Assembly: GCA_025055285.1 (NCBI GenBank)
Contig: JANWXM010000013.1
Location: forward strand, 1-64,000
Origin: Saprospiraceae bacterium
GTDB taxonomy: Bacteria; Bacteroidota; Bacteroidia; Chitinophagales; Saprospiraceae
Reading direction: 5' to 3'
DNA: 64,000 nucleotides
The notes under the pieces were generated by a model. It saw nothing but the letters and a program-made list of their open reading frames with translations, ran no database searches and was not told the origin of the DNA. Both the position numbers and the translations under genes were made by a program. Below are positions 26,473-34,744 of this stretch, one piece after another; position 1 is the stretch's first letter; every line of letters begins with the position of its first letter.

Positions 26473-29268
26473 TTATTGCTTTAAAATTTCCATGTACAAT
26501 TCGCCTACGTCAGCCAAGAGACCACTGCAACTGGCGTGGATGAGGAGTTCTTTTTCTTGAGTATCCATGTTTTTCCAAGAAGTCCGTTTTGGCCATTCGG
26601 CATTGGCCAAAGTGTCGGCGGCGAATCTGCGAAAAGTAGCATCGTCTTCTATGGGTTTGTCGTGTCCGTACCATAGCTGACGCGTGGCCTCGATGCTGTG
26701 AATCACTAAGTGGCGTTGGCGCCGGGAGAGGTTCTGGAGGCAGCTCCAAATGCGCGCTGCATCGGTCAGTTCGTCTAAGTAGAATGGTCGCGTTGGACGG
26801 CTCAGGCGCCTGCCCTGGCTATTGTAGTAAACTTCGAAGCGGCGGGCATTGGTGTCTAAGAATTCGAAGTCGAACGTAGCGGGTGTAAAATAAATCGGAT
26901 CTCCTTCTTTCAAGTCGTCAACATGGATTAGGTAGCCCTCTTGCTTGGTCCAAGGATTGTGCGCCTTCACCCTTCGACTGCGGTCAACGGGTTCGGCATC
27001 TGTATCTAAGAAGGCATACGGATACCACAAGTCTTTTGTCTTACCGTCGCCCATAAGCAGTGGCACGCGCCAGCAGAGCTTACGGCCCTTACGTTCCAGA
27101 TGGATCTCTGCTATTTTAGCCAACTGCCCTTCTTCATCGGTTTGGATGGTCTTCTTTTGAATGCTCCACCCTCGCATTTCGGCTTCATTGCTTCGCTCCA
27201 ACATGGCGCGCCCAGCATCGAGGATGGCCCGCAGGGGTGCGCGTCGGTTAGCAAATATAGCGCCGAGGTGAACAGGTAAGCGATTGCGCACCTTGCCCAT
27301 TTCGCACTCGTATTTGCCACGAATGGCAGACACGATGTTTATTGCCTCTGACGCAGGCACGAGCATCATAAAGGCATTAGGCTCAGCCAGTATGGGAATA
27401 ACAGGAGCGTAATAGCCAATTTCCTCAATGCTTAGGCTTTGAAAAGTTCCTATTGGCTGGCTGCCTGTACCATACTCTGAAGGCGTATGAACAGATACCG
27501 TGCTTACTTCCTTCAGGAAGGCTATTACTGGCTGGCCGAGTTGCTCTCCTGAGCTCAGGTAGGTCAAGTTATCGCAAGAGATGAAAGCACTCCCCTCCCA
27601 CAATACGCTCATCTTGAGTCGGCCTCTGACTACCTCGTAAGCATGATAGGGAAGGAGCGACAGCTTGCCATCTTTGGGTATAAAACTCCCTCTTATTCGC
27701 AACCGAGGATGTTGGCTTTGTTGCTTATTCTGTATTTCTGCACTTACCTCTTGCCAAAAGCGCCGCGTAGTCTCCCAAATGCGGCGCAGGCGACTAAAAG
27801 AAGGCGTTTTCGGAGTAGCGGGCTCATTCTTTGTATTTTGTGCGTCAGCTGGCGCTATCAAGAGCAGTGTTTCCACCAGTCGCCCGCTCAACCAGTGTTG
27901 CAGGTCGAAGCGCCCTGTGATCAGGGCCACCCGGCCATTTTTATCGGCCACTTCATCGAGCCATATAGTCTGTTGTTGCTTTTGAATAACCCATTCTTTG
28001 GCGCGATCGGTGCGGCGTTTTTCGCAAATATCGCATACTCGCCTTTCGAGGGCTTTTTGGCCTGGCCCTTGCGGTCTAAGACCACATACCGAGCAAACTT
28101 CAGCAGGCGCTTTACCCTGTTGCCAGTATGCGCTTATCTTTTCGACGTCAAGAGAGGATGTTGCCCTCGAAGACAAGATGCCAATGATGTCCGGCAGTTC
28201 ATCTTTTAAAACGGGTGACTGTTCGGTAGCCTGGTCATCCGATGGCTGCTTGAGGTCTTGCTCGGTACATGACTGCTTAGTATCCTTTTTTTTAGACGAC
28301 CACTCAGGATCCTGCCCCCACCATGGTTTTTGCTCCAGGTATACCTGCGGTGCCAGTTCCGAACCTATTTGCAAGTTTGGGTCACCTTTTATTGTACTCG
28401 CAGCAAAGGCGTCGAGAATGCAACTCGCAAGCGTTTTGCCATTGGCGTTTGCCTGGTTTAATAAATCTTCAAGATCAGGCGCCACGTAAATGCTCCCATT
28501 TTCATCGCGATAGACTTCGCTTGCTATGGGATATTTAACCTCTAAAAGTGTTCGTACTTCATTTAGACCATTAGAAAGCAGCTCCATTCTCGCCAGGAGG
28601 TCTGGCACCTTTTCTACTTGAAGCAGGTAGCTCAGGCCGTCTAAGCGTATGCTGAGCAAGCGCCAGCGTAAAGAATTAGCTTCTGGCGCATTGTTCGAAA
28701 GAACAACCCTTGCCAGTGCAGCTTTGTACAATGCGCCTACCAGGACGCCCCAGCTCCAAAGGTCTACTTCGTTGATGGGACGCCGGGTATCGGCTACGGT
28801 TTGGGAAAAGAGCTGTTCAACGCTTTTGTGGGTATTCTCTCGGTCGTGCAAGTTCGCCCAGGGCAGCTTCCAGAGTTCTTCTGTAAGATTGGTCGGAACA
28901 TTTCTTTCAAAACCAAAAGGCGTACTTAAAAAGGCATTAGGATAGCCTTGCTCGCCTCCAACAGGCTCTTGTTTATCAAAGTGAGCGGTGTTGTGGGCGC
29001 GACTGAGGTAGCCTCCGAGGACTGGCGAAGCCTCACTGCGGTTGTTTAAGAGTTTTAGAATGGGCCCTTCTTCATGAAGCAAATTTACCTTAAGTTCTTG
29101 TAAGTTTTGGTACTTTTTACCCAGCTCGTTCCTCGGCAGGCCGGGTCCTTGGCGAGCTTGACTATTCAAGAAATCATCGGAGCATTTTCGATAATCATGC
29201 AGCCATCCTACTACTTCGGCCAGGAGGATATCTTTGCGATGGTGCACCAGTTGGTTCAAGTCATACAT
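26473..29268 (-). CDS. cas10: Cas10-type large subunit, Csx11-like, with degenerate cyclase motif
   Basis: This is the 931-residue signature subunit of the type III module. The N-terminal HD nuclease motif is present (W-L-H-D-Y-R-K, His24-Asp25). A zinc-binding region has Cys392-x-x-Cys395 and Cys412-x-x-Cys415. Two palm-like regions follow: G-R-V-A-L-I-T-G-R-F-D-L (about 445) and the second near 620-690, ending V-H-L-G-A-I-F-A-N-R-R-A-P-L-R. Where active Cas10 has G-G-D-D, this protein reads E-P-N-A-F (629-633), so synthesis of cyclic oligoadenylate is unlikely. Size, HD plus zinc region and lost GGDD fit the Csx11 family assigned to subtype III-C. The start overlaps the cmr6 stop by eight bases. 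An acidic, low-complexity segment (about 318-355) is probably an unstructured insertion. Confidence 0.88.
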   Translation of the reverse strand: MYDLNQLVHHRKDILLAEVVGWLHDYRKCSDDFLNSQARQGPGLPRNELGKKYQNLQELKVNLLHEEGPILKLLNNRSEASPVLGGYLSRAHNTAHFDKQEPVGGEQGYPNAFLSTPFGFERNVPTNLTEELWKLPWANLHDRENTHKSVEQLFSQTVADTRRPINEVDLWSWGVLVGALYKAALARVVLSNNAPEANSLRWRLLSIRLDGLSYLLQVEKVPDLLARMELLSNGLNEVRTLLEVKYPIASEVYRDENGSIYVAPDLEDLLNQANANGKTLASCILDAFAASTIKGDPNLQIGSELAPQVYLEQKPWWGQDPEWSSKKKDTKQSCTEQDLKQPSDDQATEQSPVLKDELPDIIGILSSRATSSLDVEKISAYWQQGKAPAEVCSVCGLRPQGPGQKALERRVCDICEKRRTDRAKEWVIQKQQQTIWLDEVADKNGRVALITGRFDLQHWLSGRLVETLLLIAPADAQNTKNEPATPKTPSFSRLRRIWETTRRFWQEVSAEIQNKQQSQHPRLRIRGSFIPKDGKLSLLPYHAYEVVRGRLKMSVLWEGSAFISCDNLTYLSSGEQLGQPVIAFLKEVSTVSVHTPSEYGTGSQPIGTFQSLSIEEIGYYAPVIPILAEPNAFMMLVPASEAINIVSAIRGKYECEMGKVRNRLPVHLGAIFANRRAPLRAILDAGRAMLERSNEAEMRGWSIQKKTIQTDEEGQLAKIAEIHLERKGRKLCWRVPLLMGDGKTKDLWYPYAFLDTDAEPVDRSRRVKAHNPWTKQEGYLIHVDDLKEGDPIYFTPATFDFEFLDTNARRFEVYYNSQGRRLSRPTRPFYLDELTDAARIWSCLQNLSRRQRHLVIHSIEATRQLWYGHDKPIEDDATFRRFAADTLANAEWPKRTSWKNMDTQEKELLIHASCSGLLADVGELYMEILKQ

Positions 29269-30211
29269 GATATTGGTTCCAGGCTTTGATGAAGGTTTCC
29301 TTGAATGCGTCGGGGTTTAGAATAGCATCCTCTGCCTTTGCGTAAGCTAGGCCGTAGCCACTGCTGGTTTTGGCGCCGAAGCCATACTGAGTAAGCATAG
29401 CGCGCAGGGCGCGAGCAGTAGCCTGGAGGTCTGTTTGTGTTGGTGAAGCCGTTGCCGCTTGTGCTGTAGAAGGGCTTAGCGGTACGTAGAGGAGTTGAAT
29501 GACGCCTTTTGCACCTACAGGCACGCATTCGAAGAGGATAGGGCCGCGTTTACCTACGTTGGTTTTGCGGTCGTGCGGGTTGAGCACTTCCAGCCCTAAG
29601 CGGTCGAAAAAGGTTGGGAAAAAGTGCAAAAAGCCGCTTTGGAAGTGTTCGTCTTCGCCTTTTTCATTGCCAAAAAGGCGGATTTCGGTTGCTGTGTCTC
29701 TCGCTATCTTTCGGAAAGCAGCGCGCAAAGCGCCTTTCCATTGAGAAGCAGCAATGTACGGGACTTTGAAGACGCGTTCCCTTTTGAGTGGATTATCCAA
29801 AATATGGAACAGCTGGTCGTCGCGGCTGATGTAGGGCTTTTGCAAGGTAAAGGGCAGTTGAAGCGCCCAGGCGTGAGGGGGCAGATGCGCCGGGTCTGGC
29901 AAGGTTGGCACTATACCAAGTTGGCGCATGAGGCGAAGACGCTTTTCGAGGAAGGCGGCGGCGTCTTGTTCGACCCAGCGCCGATAGCCGCCCGTGTGAG
30001 GGCGTATTCCCATACGCGCGCGGTCGCGGTAGGGCGTGTTAATGGCCTGAGCTAGCAAGTCGAGTCGAGCGACCGGGTCTTTAACCTCATCCACTTCGCG
30101 CCATGCGGCAGGCACATTTGGAATATCGCCCGCCAGCCACCGATAAGCATCGAGCTGGATGTGACCAGGCTGGAGAAAAAATGGGTAATGGGTATGGAAA
30201 TCGTAGGTCAT
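29261..30211 (-). CDS. cmr6: Type III CRISPR RAMP protein, Cmr6-like (Cas7 group)
   Basis: This 316-residue RAMP protein has a long N-terminal extension (to ~115) typical of Cmr6. The main motif is V-P-Y-I-A-A-S-Q-W-K-G-A-L-R at 150-163, then F-G-N-E, S-G-F-L-H-F-F-P and N-P-H near 211, and the glycine-rich loop G-F-G-A-K-T-S-S-G-Y-G-L-A at 277-289, which is very close to the Cmr6 consensus (GiGAKTsxGYG). Cmr6 caps the crRNA 3' end of the complex. The gene starts only one base after the TOPRIM stop codon and overlaps the cas10 start, so it is fully coupled to both. Confidence 0.85.
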   Translation of the reverse strand: MTYDFHTHYPFFLQPGHIQLDAYRWLAGDIPNVPAAWREVDEVKDPVARLDLLAQAINTPYRDRARMGIRPHTGGYRRWVEQDAAAFLEKRLRLMRQLGIVPTLPDPAHLPPHAWALQLPFTLQKPYISRDDQLFHILDNPLKRERVFKVPYIAASQWKGALRAAFRKIARDTATEIRLFGNEKGEDEHFQSGFLHFFPTFFDRLGLEVLNPHDRKTNVGKRGPILFECVPVGAKGVIQLLYVPLSPSTAQAATASPTQTDLQATARALRAMLTQYGFGAKTSSGYGLAYAKAEDAILNPDAFKETFIKAWNQYHV

Positions 30212-30212
30212 T

Positions 30213-30896
30213 TCAGCATCTCAATAGCAGTAAACAAAGGCGAAAAATGTCGTTGAAGAACCTGATCGTCGGCCTTATTAAAACTATTTGAGCGAAAACT
30301 GATGGCGAAGTGTGTTTTTTTAGTATGGCAGCGTATAACCCAATGTAGTCCTTTGCTTCAAGGAGGGATATTCCATTCTTGGACAACAGATCTGGAATCT
30401 CTTCAGTGATTTTTTTTATGAGAGTGTTTCCGCTAATTATCCTTTGCCGCTCCGCTAAGGTCTGTGCAAGCTGAGGCTCCAAAGCTATAGCCAGTAGATA
30501 GTCGTCTATGGTAGACTTGGTGAAGATCTCATTCCACCGATAATTGGCAACATGAAGGACTAGCCGAAAGTCAGCCGCTTCCGCAGCGAATAGAAAAACG
30601 TTGTCTGTTATCGTTTCTACCTGGATCGAGGTCCTAATTTCTCGGTTCTTAAACATCTTTTTTATCATTTCTTCGATCCCTTGTTTCAGGCGTTCGACAG
30701 TCTCGCCCTCATCTAAGTCGCGCATGATCAGGGTTCTAAGCGGCTTTATCTCCAAAAGTGGTTCCAAACTTTCAGCTGTTTTCTTATTTATAGAGCTTTT
30801 ACCATTGCTCGAAATAATGTCGCCGGGAAAACCCACTCTTTTGAGTACGGCCACTTCCGTCTTGCCTTCAACAAATGCCTTCGTATTCATCTTCAT
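30213..30896 (-). CDS. TOPRIM-domain protein embedded in the CRISPR operon
   Basis: This 227-residue protein opens with a TOPRIM-like core: F-V-E-G-K-T-E (Glu10) then I-M-R-D-L-D-E-G-E (Asp60 and Asp62), the E ... DxD arrangement that binds Mg2+ in OLD nucleases, primases and topoisomerases. The remaining ~150 residues are helical, with a hydrophobic, Arg-containing tail. No helicase or primase domain is present. The gene overlaps the end of the upstream ATPase by up to 29 bases and ends one base before cmr6. Split ATPase/TOPRIM pairs occur in anti-phage defence (OLD-like; PARIS AriA/AriB are one known example), and a nuclease or effector role is inferred from this. A second ATG at 30890 is possible. 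Confidence 0.72.
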   Translation of the reverse strand: MKMNTKAFVEGKTEVAVLKRVGFPGDIISSNGKSSINKKTAESLEPLLEIKPLRTLIMRDLDEGETVERLKQGIEEMIKKMFKNREIRTSIQVETITDNVFLFAAEAADFRLVLHVANYRWNEIFTKSTIDDYLLAIALEPQLAQTLAERQRIISGNTLIKKITEEIPDLLSKNGISLLEAKDYIGLYAAILKKHTSPSVFAQIVLIRPTIRFFNDIFRLCLLLLRC

Positions 30897-32190
30897 GGCG
30901 CAATTGGAATTGAAGCGGTGCCTCGAAATCTTCCAGTATCCTTGGGTCGAGTCCAGACTCTAACCATGAGGTGAGGTGGTGAACGTCGAACCAAGAGTTT
31001 TTAAAGACCCCATCTCGCAGGTCGAACAGGAAGGCCAACGCCTCAGCAGAGGGAAAGTATTCCTGTTGGAGCAAGCGGGTGAAATGCGCCAGTAACTCAA
31101 TACTGTGCGTAGCCAGGAAGACTTGAATAGGTTTATCTTTGACCATGTCTACAACTACAGTAAGTAAGCGCGTCAGCGTAGCGGGATTATTAAACACTTC
31201 TGGCTCCTCCCACAAGAGCATTCCTGGCCGTTCGTCGCTGACAGTTTCGCGCAAGGTTACTAAGGCAGTCAGCAATTTGAAGGCGTGGCGCGCCCCGTCG
31301 CCGAGCTGGTCAATGGGCAAGGGGGCCTTTCCAGGGAAGCGCACGTAGCCGGCATACCCTGGCTGTCCGTCAGAGGCTTCCATCATTTCTATTTTCGCTC
31401 CTTCTAAAGAAGGAAAGACTTTAGTCAGCTGAGCGGCAATTTTTTCCCACCAGTCGAGGATTCGGTGGTAGTTTTCCTTGACAAAGTGAGCGGGCAGATG
31501 AGCATCTATAGTGTTGAAATTAAAAGAGATGACATGCTTAGGCGCTGGGCGCTGGCCTTGAGTAGCCCATACAGCGAGCTTGTCTATGTCTGAGTTTTGC
31601 TCCCAACGATAGACCCAAGTGTCTTCCCACAAATAGTGCCAGTCGGCATCAGGCGGATGGAGGCCTTGCTCGCGCAAGTAGGGAGGCACCATGGTATTGT
31701 CGAGGTACTCGGGCTTTGGTAGGGTAAATAGGGCGATTTCAGCGCAGTCTTTCTCCTTGAAAATGAGTTTATCCTCGTCTTGATTAGGCTCAGGCGGAGG
31801 GGCGGCTAAGAGGAACCCTGGCCAAGAGGGAAGGTCAAGTTCGACGCGAATGCCGCCTTGCCGGGTCAGGCCGGTTCCAGATTTTTTCCATTCGGGCTTT
31901 GCATTGTGGCGCTGGCGCAGGCAAGGTAGAGGTGCCTGTCCCAGCAAGTCAGGCGCAGAAGTAGTGGCTTCGAGGGCGCTGACTCGGGCGCGCGCCTCGT
32001 CTTCGGCATTCATGAGGTCTTCGCGGACGAACTGCGCCGGCCGCCCACTCGTGGCACTTAGATAGAGCAGTTCGAGGACGGCCGTCTTGCCGCTGTTATT
32101 GGGCCCAATGAAAACATTGAAACGCCGCAGGTTATCTATGCGTCCCTGCCTAATGCCGCGAAAGCGGTGGATGAAAAGTTTTTTGATCAT
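30868..32190 (-). CDS. OLD/RecF-like AAA ATPase embedded in the CRISPR operon
   Basis: This 440-residue ABC-type (SMC/RecF-like) ATPase has its Walker A at 29-36 (G-P-N-N-S-G-K-T), the double Asn being typical of OLD-family proteins. A signature-like L-G-D-G-A-R-H lies at 296-302, Walker B at about 323-330 (G-M-L-L-W-E-E-P-E), and an H-loop A-T-H-S at 360-363. The region between 50 and 290 is a specific insertion of unknown structure. The ATG at 32190 places the start of the ATPase core at residue 1; the frame runs open to 32235 inside cmr1. It is 14 bases downstream of cmr1 and overlaps the TOPRIM gene, so the two probably act together as a split OLD-like system, here inside a CRISPR effector operon. 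Confidence 0.85.
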   Translation of the reverse strand: MIKKLFIHRFRGIRQGRIDNLRRFNVFIGPNNSGKTAVLELLYLSATSGRPAQFVREDLMNAEDEARARVSALEATTSAPDLLGQAPLPCLRQRHNAKPEWKKSGTGLTRQGGIRVELDLPSWPGFLLAAPPPEPNQDEDKLIFKEKDCAEIALFTLPKPEYLDNTMVPPYLREQGLHPPDADWHYLWEDTWVYRWEQNSDIDKLAVWATQGQRPAPKHVISFNFNTIDAHLPAHFVKENYHRILDWWEKIAAQLTKVFPSLEGAKIEMMEASDGQPGYAGYVRFPGKAPLPIDQLGDGARHAFKLLTALVTLRETVSDERPGMLLWEEPEVFNNPATLTRLLTVVVDMVKDKPIQVFLATHSIELLAHFTRLLQQEYFPSAEALAFLFDLRDGVFKNSWFDVHHLTSWLESGLDPRILEDFEAPLQFQLRHEDEYEGIC

Positions 32191-32204
32191 AGCCCATTCA
32201 AGAG

Positions 32205-33308
32205 TCAAGCTCCTAAGCCGAGCGTTTTTTTCCACTCCTTAGGAGAAATAGAAGTAAGCTTGCCCTCCATGCCCAGTGTATTTGCCCAAATATCGGTGTT
32301 TTGGAACATCGCCCAAACAGATTTTGGGTCTACAAGCCCATCTAGCCATACGGAGCCGCGAATTTCCCACGTATAGTCCGCTCGATAGGCCCAACTAACC
32401 GCTACTTTTCCGCGCTGGCGCTCGGCCTCGACCAATCCCCAAAAGTCGCGCTCGCGGCCCCAGGAGCGCCGCCAGTGGTCGAAGCGCCAAGAATTTTTGA
32501 GCAAAGGCGCTAAGGGTATAGTTTGCCGAGAAAAAGGCTGGACGAAGCGCGCAACGCGCTCTAATCCTGACAATTGCATCCACCAGTTGGAGTGCTCGGG
32601 CTGGAAGCAATAGCGGAAGAATCCCATTTTGTCAAGGCGAGGTAAATCTCGCTGAGCTGTTGAGTTGCCGTACCCCTGGGCTGTTTTTTGGGGTAGAAGG
32701 TGTTCCCAAGAAAAGTCGCCCATAAGAGGCTTTACCTCGTCCTTGTTGAGGATTTCCACTACACCATAGCCAAGCTGAGGTTTGGGGCCTAAACTGGCGT
32801 GTTGCTCTGCGAAGTGCAACAGCGCGAGCACTGGCGCTAGGGCAGAAGGTGCACCTTGTAAGCGCAGCGAGAACGTTCCCAGATGGCCAGGAGGCAAGAA
32901 CCACCCGCGGCTTCGGCCTTCGGGGCGGATGTTGAGCAGCTGCTCGCCGGTCCAAAGCGCTTGTGTGTGGTCTTCTACAACCTGCAACTGAAAGCGACGG
33001 CGCCAGCCTGTGGCGCCAAAAAGCTGACAAACGTCGCATAAGCCGGCGTCGCGCAGGCGTAGCCGCTCGTCGAACTCCTGGCTTTGCTCATACGCTGCGG
33101 CATCGAACAGGCACTTTATGTCGCCGCTCGGGTCGCAAGCCCAACCGCCCAAAGCGCGCACGATCGCTTCGTGCCACCAGCGCAGGCTCCCCAGCAGCCC
33201 TGACTCATAGATACGGGCCATCTTTCCGTTCGCTCCAGCCGTCCACAAGGGAGTAAGGGTCTTGAGCACGACTTTTACGGCAGTGTTTTTTTCGCTGGGT
33301 GAGGCCAT
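32205..33308 (-). CDS. cmr1: Type III CRISPR RAMP protein Cmr1
   Basis: This 367-residue RAMP protein is the first gene of the operon. The classic Cmr1 opening is clear: L-T-P-L-W-T-A-G (18-25), S-G-L-L-G-S-L-R-W-W-H-E-A-I-V-R-A-L-G-G (36-55), Cys58 and Cys66, then C-D-V-C-Q-L-F-G-A-T-G-W-R-R-R-F (91-106). The C-terminal half is longer and family-specific. Cmr1 binds the crRNA 3' end region and helps in target recruitment in III-B complexes; the same subunit is used in III-C. A Bacteroidota promoter-like box lies 27 bases upstream, and the whole operon probably starts here. Confidence 0.92.
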   Translation of the reverse strand: MASPSEKNTAVKVVLKTLTPLWTAGANGKMARIYESGLLGSLRWWHEAIVRALGGWACDPSGDIKCLFDAAAYEQSQEFDERLRLRDAGLCDVCQLFGATGWRRRFQLQVVEDHTQALWTGEQLLNIRPEGRSRGWFLPPGHLGTFSLRLQGAPSALAPVLALLHFAEQHASLGPKPQLGYGVVEILNKDEVKPLMGDFSWEHLLPQKTAQGYGNSTAQRDLPRLDKMGFFRYCFQPEHSNWWMQLSGLERVARFVQPFSRQTIPLAPLLKNSWRFDHWRRSWGRERDFWGLVEAERQRGKVAVSWAYRADYTWEIRGSVWLDGLVDPKSVWAMFQNTDIWANTLGMEGKLTSISPKEWKKTLGLGA

Positions 33309-33334
33309 AGTGCCGAAGCTTAATTCTGTTTGGA

Positions 33335-33342
33335 CAAATGTA
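33335..33342 (-). promoter_or_regulatory. Candidate -7 promoter box of the CRISPR operon
   Basis: On the minus strand this reads TACATTTG (TAnnTTTG). The nearest upstream TTG (33367-33369) is 24 bases away, one base beyond the usual range. The box is 27 bases from the cmr1 ATG, so the leader would be short. Confidence 0.35.
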
Positions 33343-33436
33343 TAGAAGGTTTGGTTGAGCCTGCGCCAACGTTAAACTATTTTCTGTTGACGAGCTGCCT
33401 TTAGCAAATTGGCTGCGAAATTTAGCTGTTGCTTCA

Positions 33437-34741
33437 TTAAAATAAGCTAACCAGCGCCCACGCTAGGAGTAGAGCAAAGCTGTAAAACGAGAACCACGGC
33501 CAATTTAGCCATTGGCTTGTTGTGATGCCCGAGTACTTCCAAACATACCAAGAAAGCACCACTTTTTCCCAGAAAAAAGAGAGTACGGCCGACCATGCCA
33601 CTCCTGGCAATCCCCACAAATGGATAAACAGAAAACCTGTAGCAATCTTTATCCCTAACTCGGATAAACCTACTTTGAGCAAGACAGAAGTATTCCCACA
33701 GGCCAAGACGATAGTATTCGGCAGCAACACCCGACTAATGGTGAGCAGCAGATAAATTCTAAATAGTGCCGCTGCTGGCTCGAAAGGAGGGCCAAACAAC
33801 ACTTGGAAAAGCCATGGCGAGGCAAACACGAGGGCGATGCTGAGCGGAAATACGCGGTGGAACAGCCGCGTACTTTCGCGCCGCATTTCGGCCAAGCCTG
33901 CAACAGGCTCTGCAGCTATGCGAACGGTGAGCGCTGTGCCCAGCCCTGAAGCAAGCGCTTGAGCCAGCGGCAGTTCGCGCGAACCATAGCGATATAAAGC
34001 AAATACTGTCTCGTCAGCATAGTACCAGCCTACTAACCAACTGTCAAACAATACAATAGCCTGGCCTACTAAGAGGTTAGCTACTAAAGGCGCAGAGAGC
34101 CGCACATAGCTCGGCCAAAACATCGGACGCCACGCAACCTCGACAACATTCCGCAGGGCGGCAACACACCATAGCAACCGAAGTACGCCCAAGGCTGCCA
34201 GAGCTTTCATGCTGCCCAATATTCCCCAACCGGCAAAGGCTGGAAGCGCTACAGCTACTACATAGCCGCCAAACGACACTGTAGCCCAAGCCAATAGCGC
34301 GCAAGGTCGCTTATGTAAGGCATAGACATGCTCAAGCGGCAATGTAGCCAGGTGCACCCACAGGTGTACCAAAAACCAGTTCCAACCATTAGCGGGCAGA
34401 AAGCCCGTTAGGGCGGGAAACAATACTAACCGACCCGCCCAGAACGCATAGCATACGAGACCTGAAAGAAGCCCGAAAAGAATAAAAACTTGGAATAGAA
34501 AAACAGGGCGCTCTGCTTCTGCTAGATGAGCATAACGAGGAATGATGCCTTGTAGGAGCCCATTTGCCCAGAAGAATGCAGCTACAGTGCCGGCGAAGAG
34601 CATGGCTTCAAATTGGCCAACAGCCTCTATGCCTACTGGGCTACGCGCCAGCAAAATGCTAGCCAGTACCGCTGCACTCAGGCGCAGCACTTGGAAAGCT
34701 TGTAAGGCTGTGCCCAGGGTGAGCTCCTGACGCTGAGGCAT
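33437..34741 (-). CDS. MOP-superfamily flippase (polysaccharide/O-antigen transporter type)
   Basis: This 434-residue integral membrane protein has about 12-14 hydrophobic segments over its whole length and no soluble domain. The arrangement, with a loop G-S-R-E-L-P-L-A-Q-A and the middle R-Y-G-S, resembles Wzx/PST-type lipid-linked oligosaccharide flippases and MATE-fold proteins. These move undecaprenyl-linked saccharides across the inner membrane. There are no glycosyltransferase genes next to it, so the substrate is open. Its start codon lies three bases after the stop codon of tamB, suggesting a shared transcript and possibly a link to envelope assembly. Confidence 0.72.
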   Translation of the reverse strand: MPQRQELTLGTALQAFQVLRLSAAVLASILLARSPVGIEAVGQFEAMLFAGTVAAFFWANGLLQGIIPRYAHLAEAERPVFLFQVFILFGLLSGLVCYAFWAGRLVLFPALTGFLPANGWNWFLVHLWVHLATLPLEHVYALHKRPCALLAWATVSFGGYVVAVALPAFAGWGILGSMKALAALGVLRLLWCVAALRNVVEVAWRPMFWPSYVRLSAPLVANLLVGQAIVLFDSWLVGWYYADETVFALYRYGSRELPLAQALASGLGTALTVRIAAEPVAGLAEMRRESTRLFHRVFPLSIALVFASPWLFQVLFGPPFEPAAALFRIYLLLTISRVLLPNTIVLACGNTSVLLKVGLSELGIKIATGFLFIHLWGLPGVAWSAVLSFFWEKVVLSWYVWKYSGITTSQWLNWPWFSFYSFALLLAWALVSLF

Positions 34742-34744
34742 ATG

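Noticed and set aside
27643-28209. 188-codon plus-strand frame inside cas10
   Set aside because: Antisense to a well-supported gene and without any family pattern.
24232-33436. CRISPR array next to the effector operon
   Set aside because: No regularly spaced repeats seen in the operon or its flanks; the Cmr genes touch each other.
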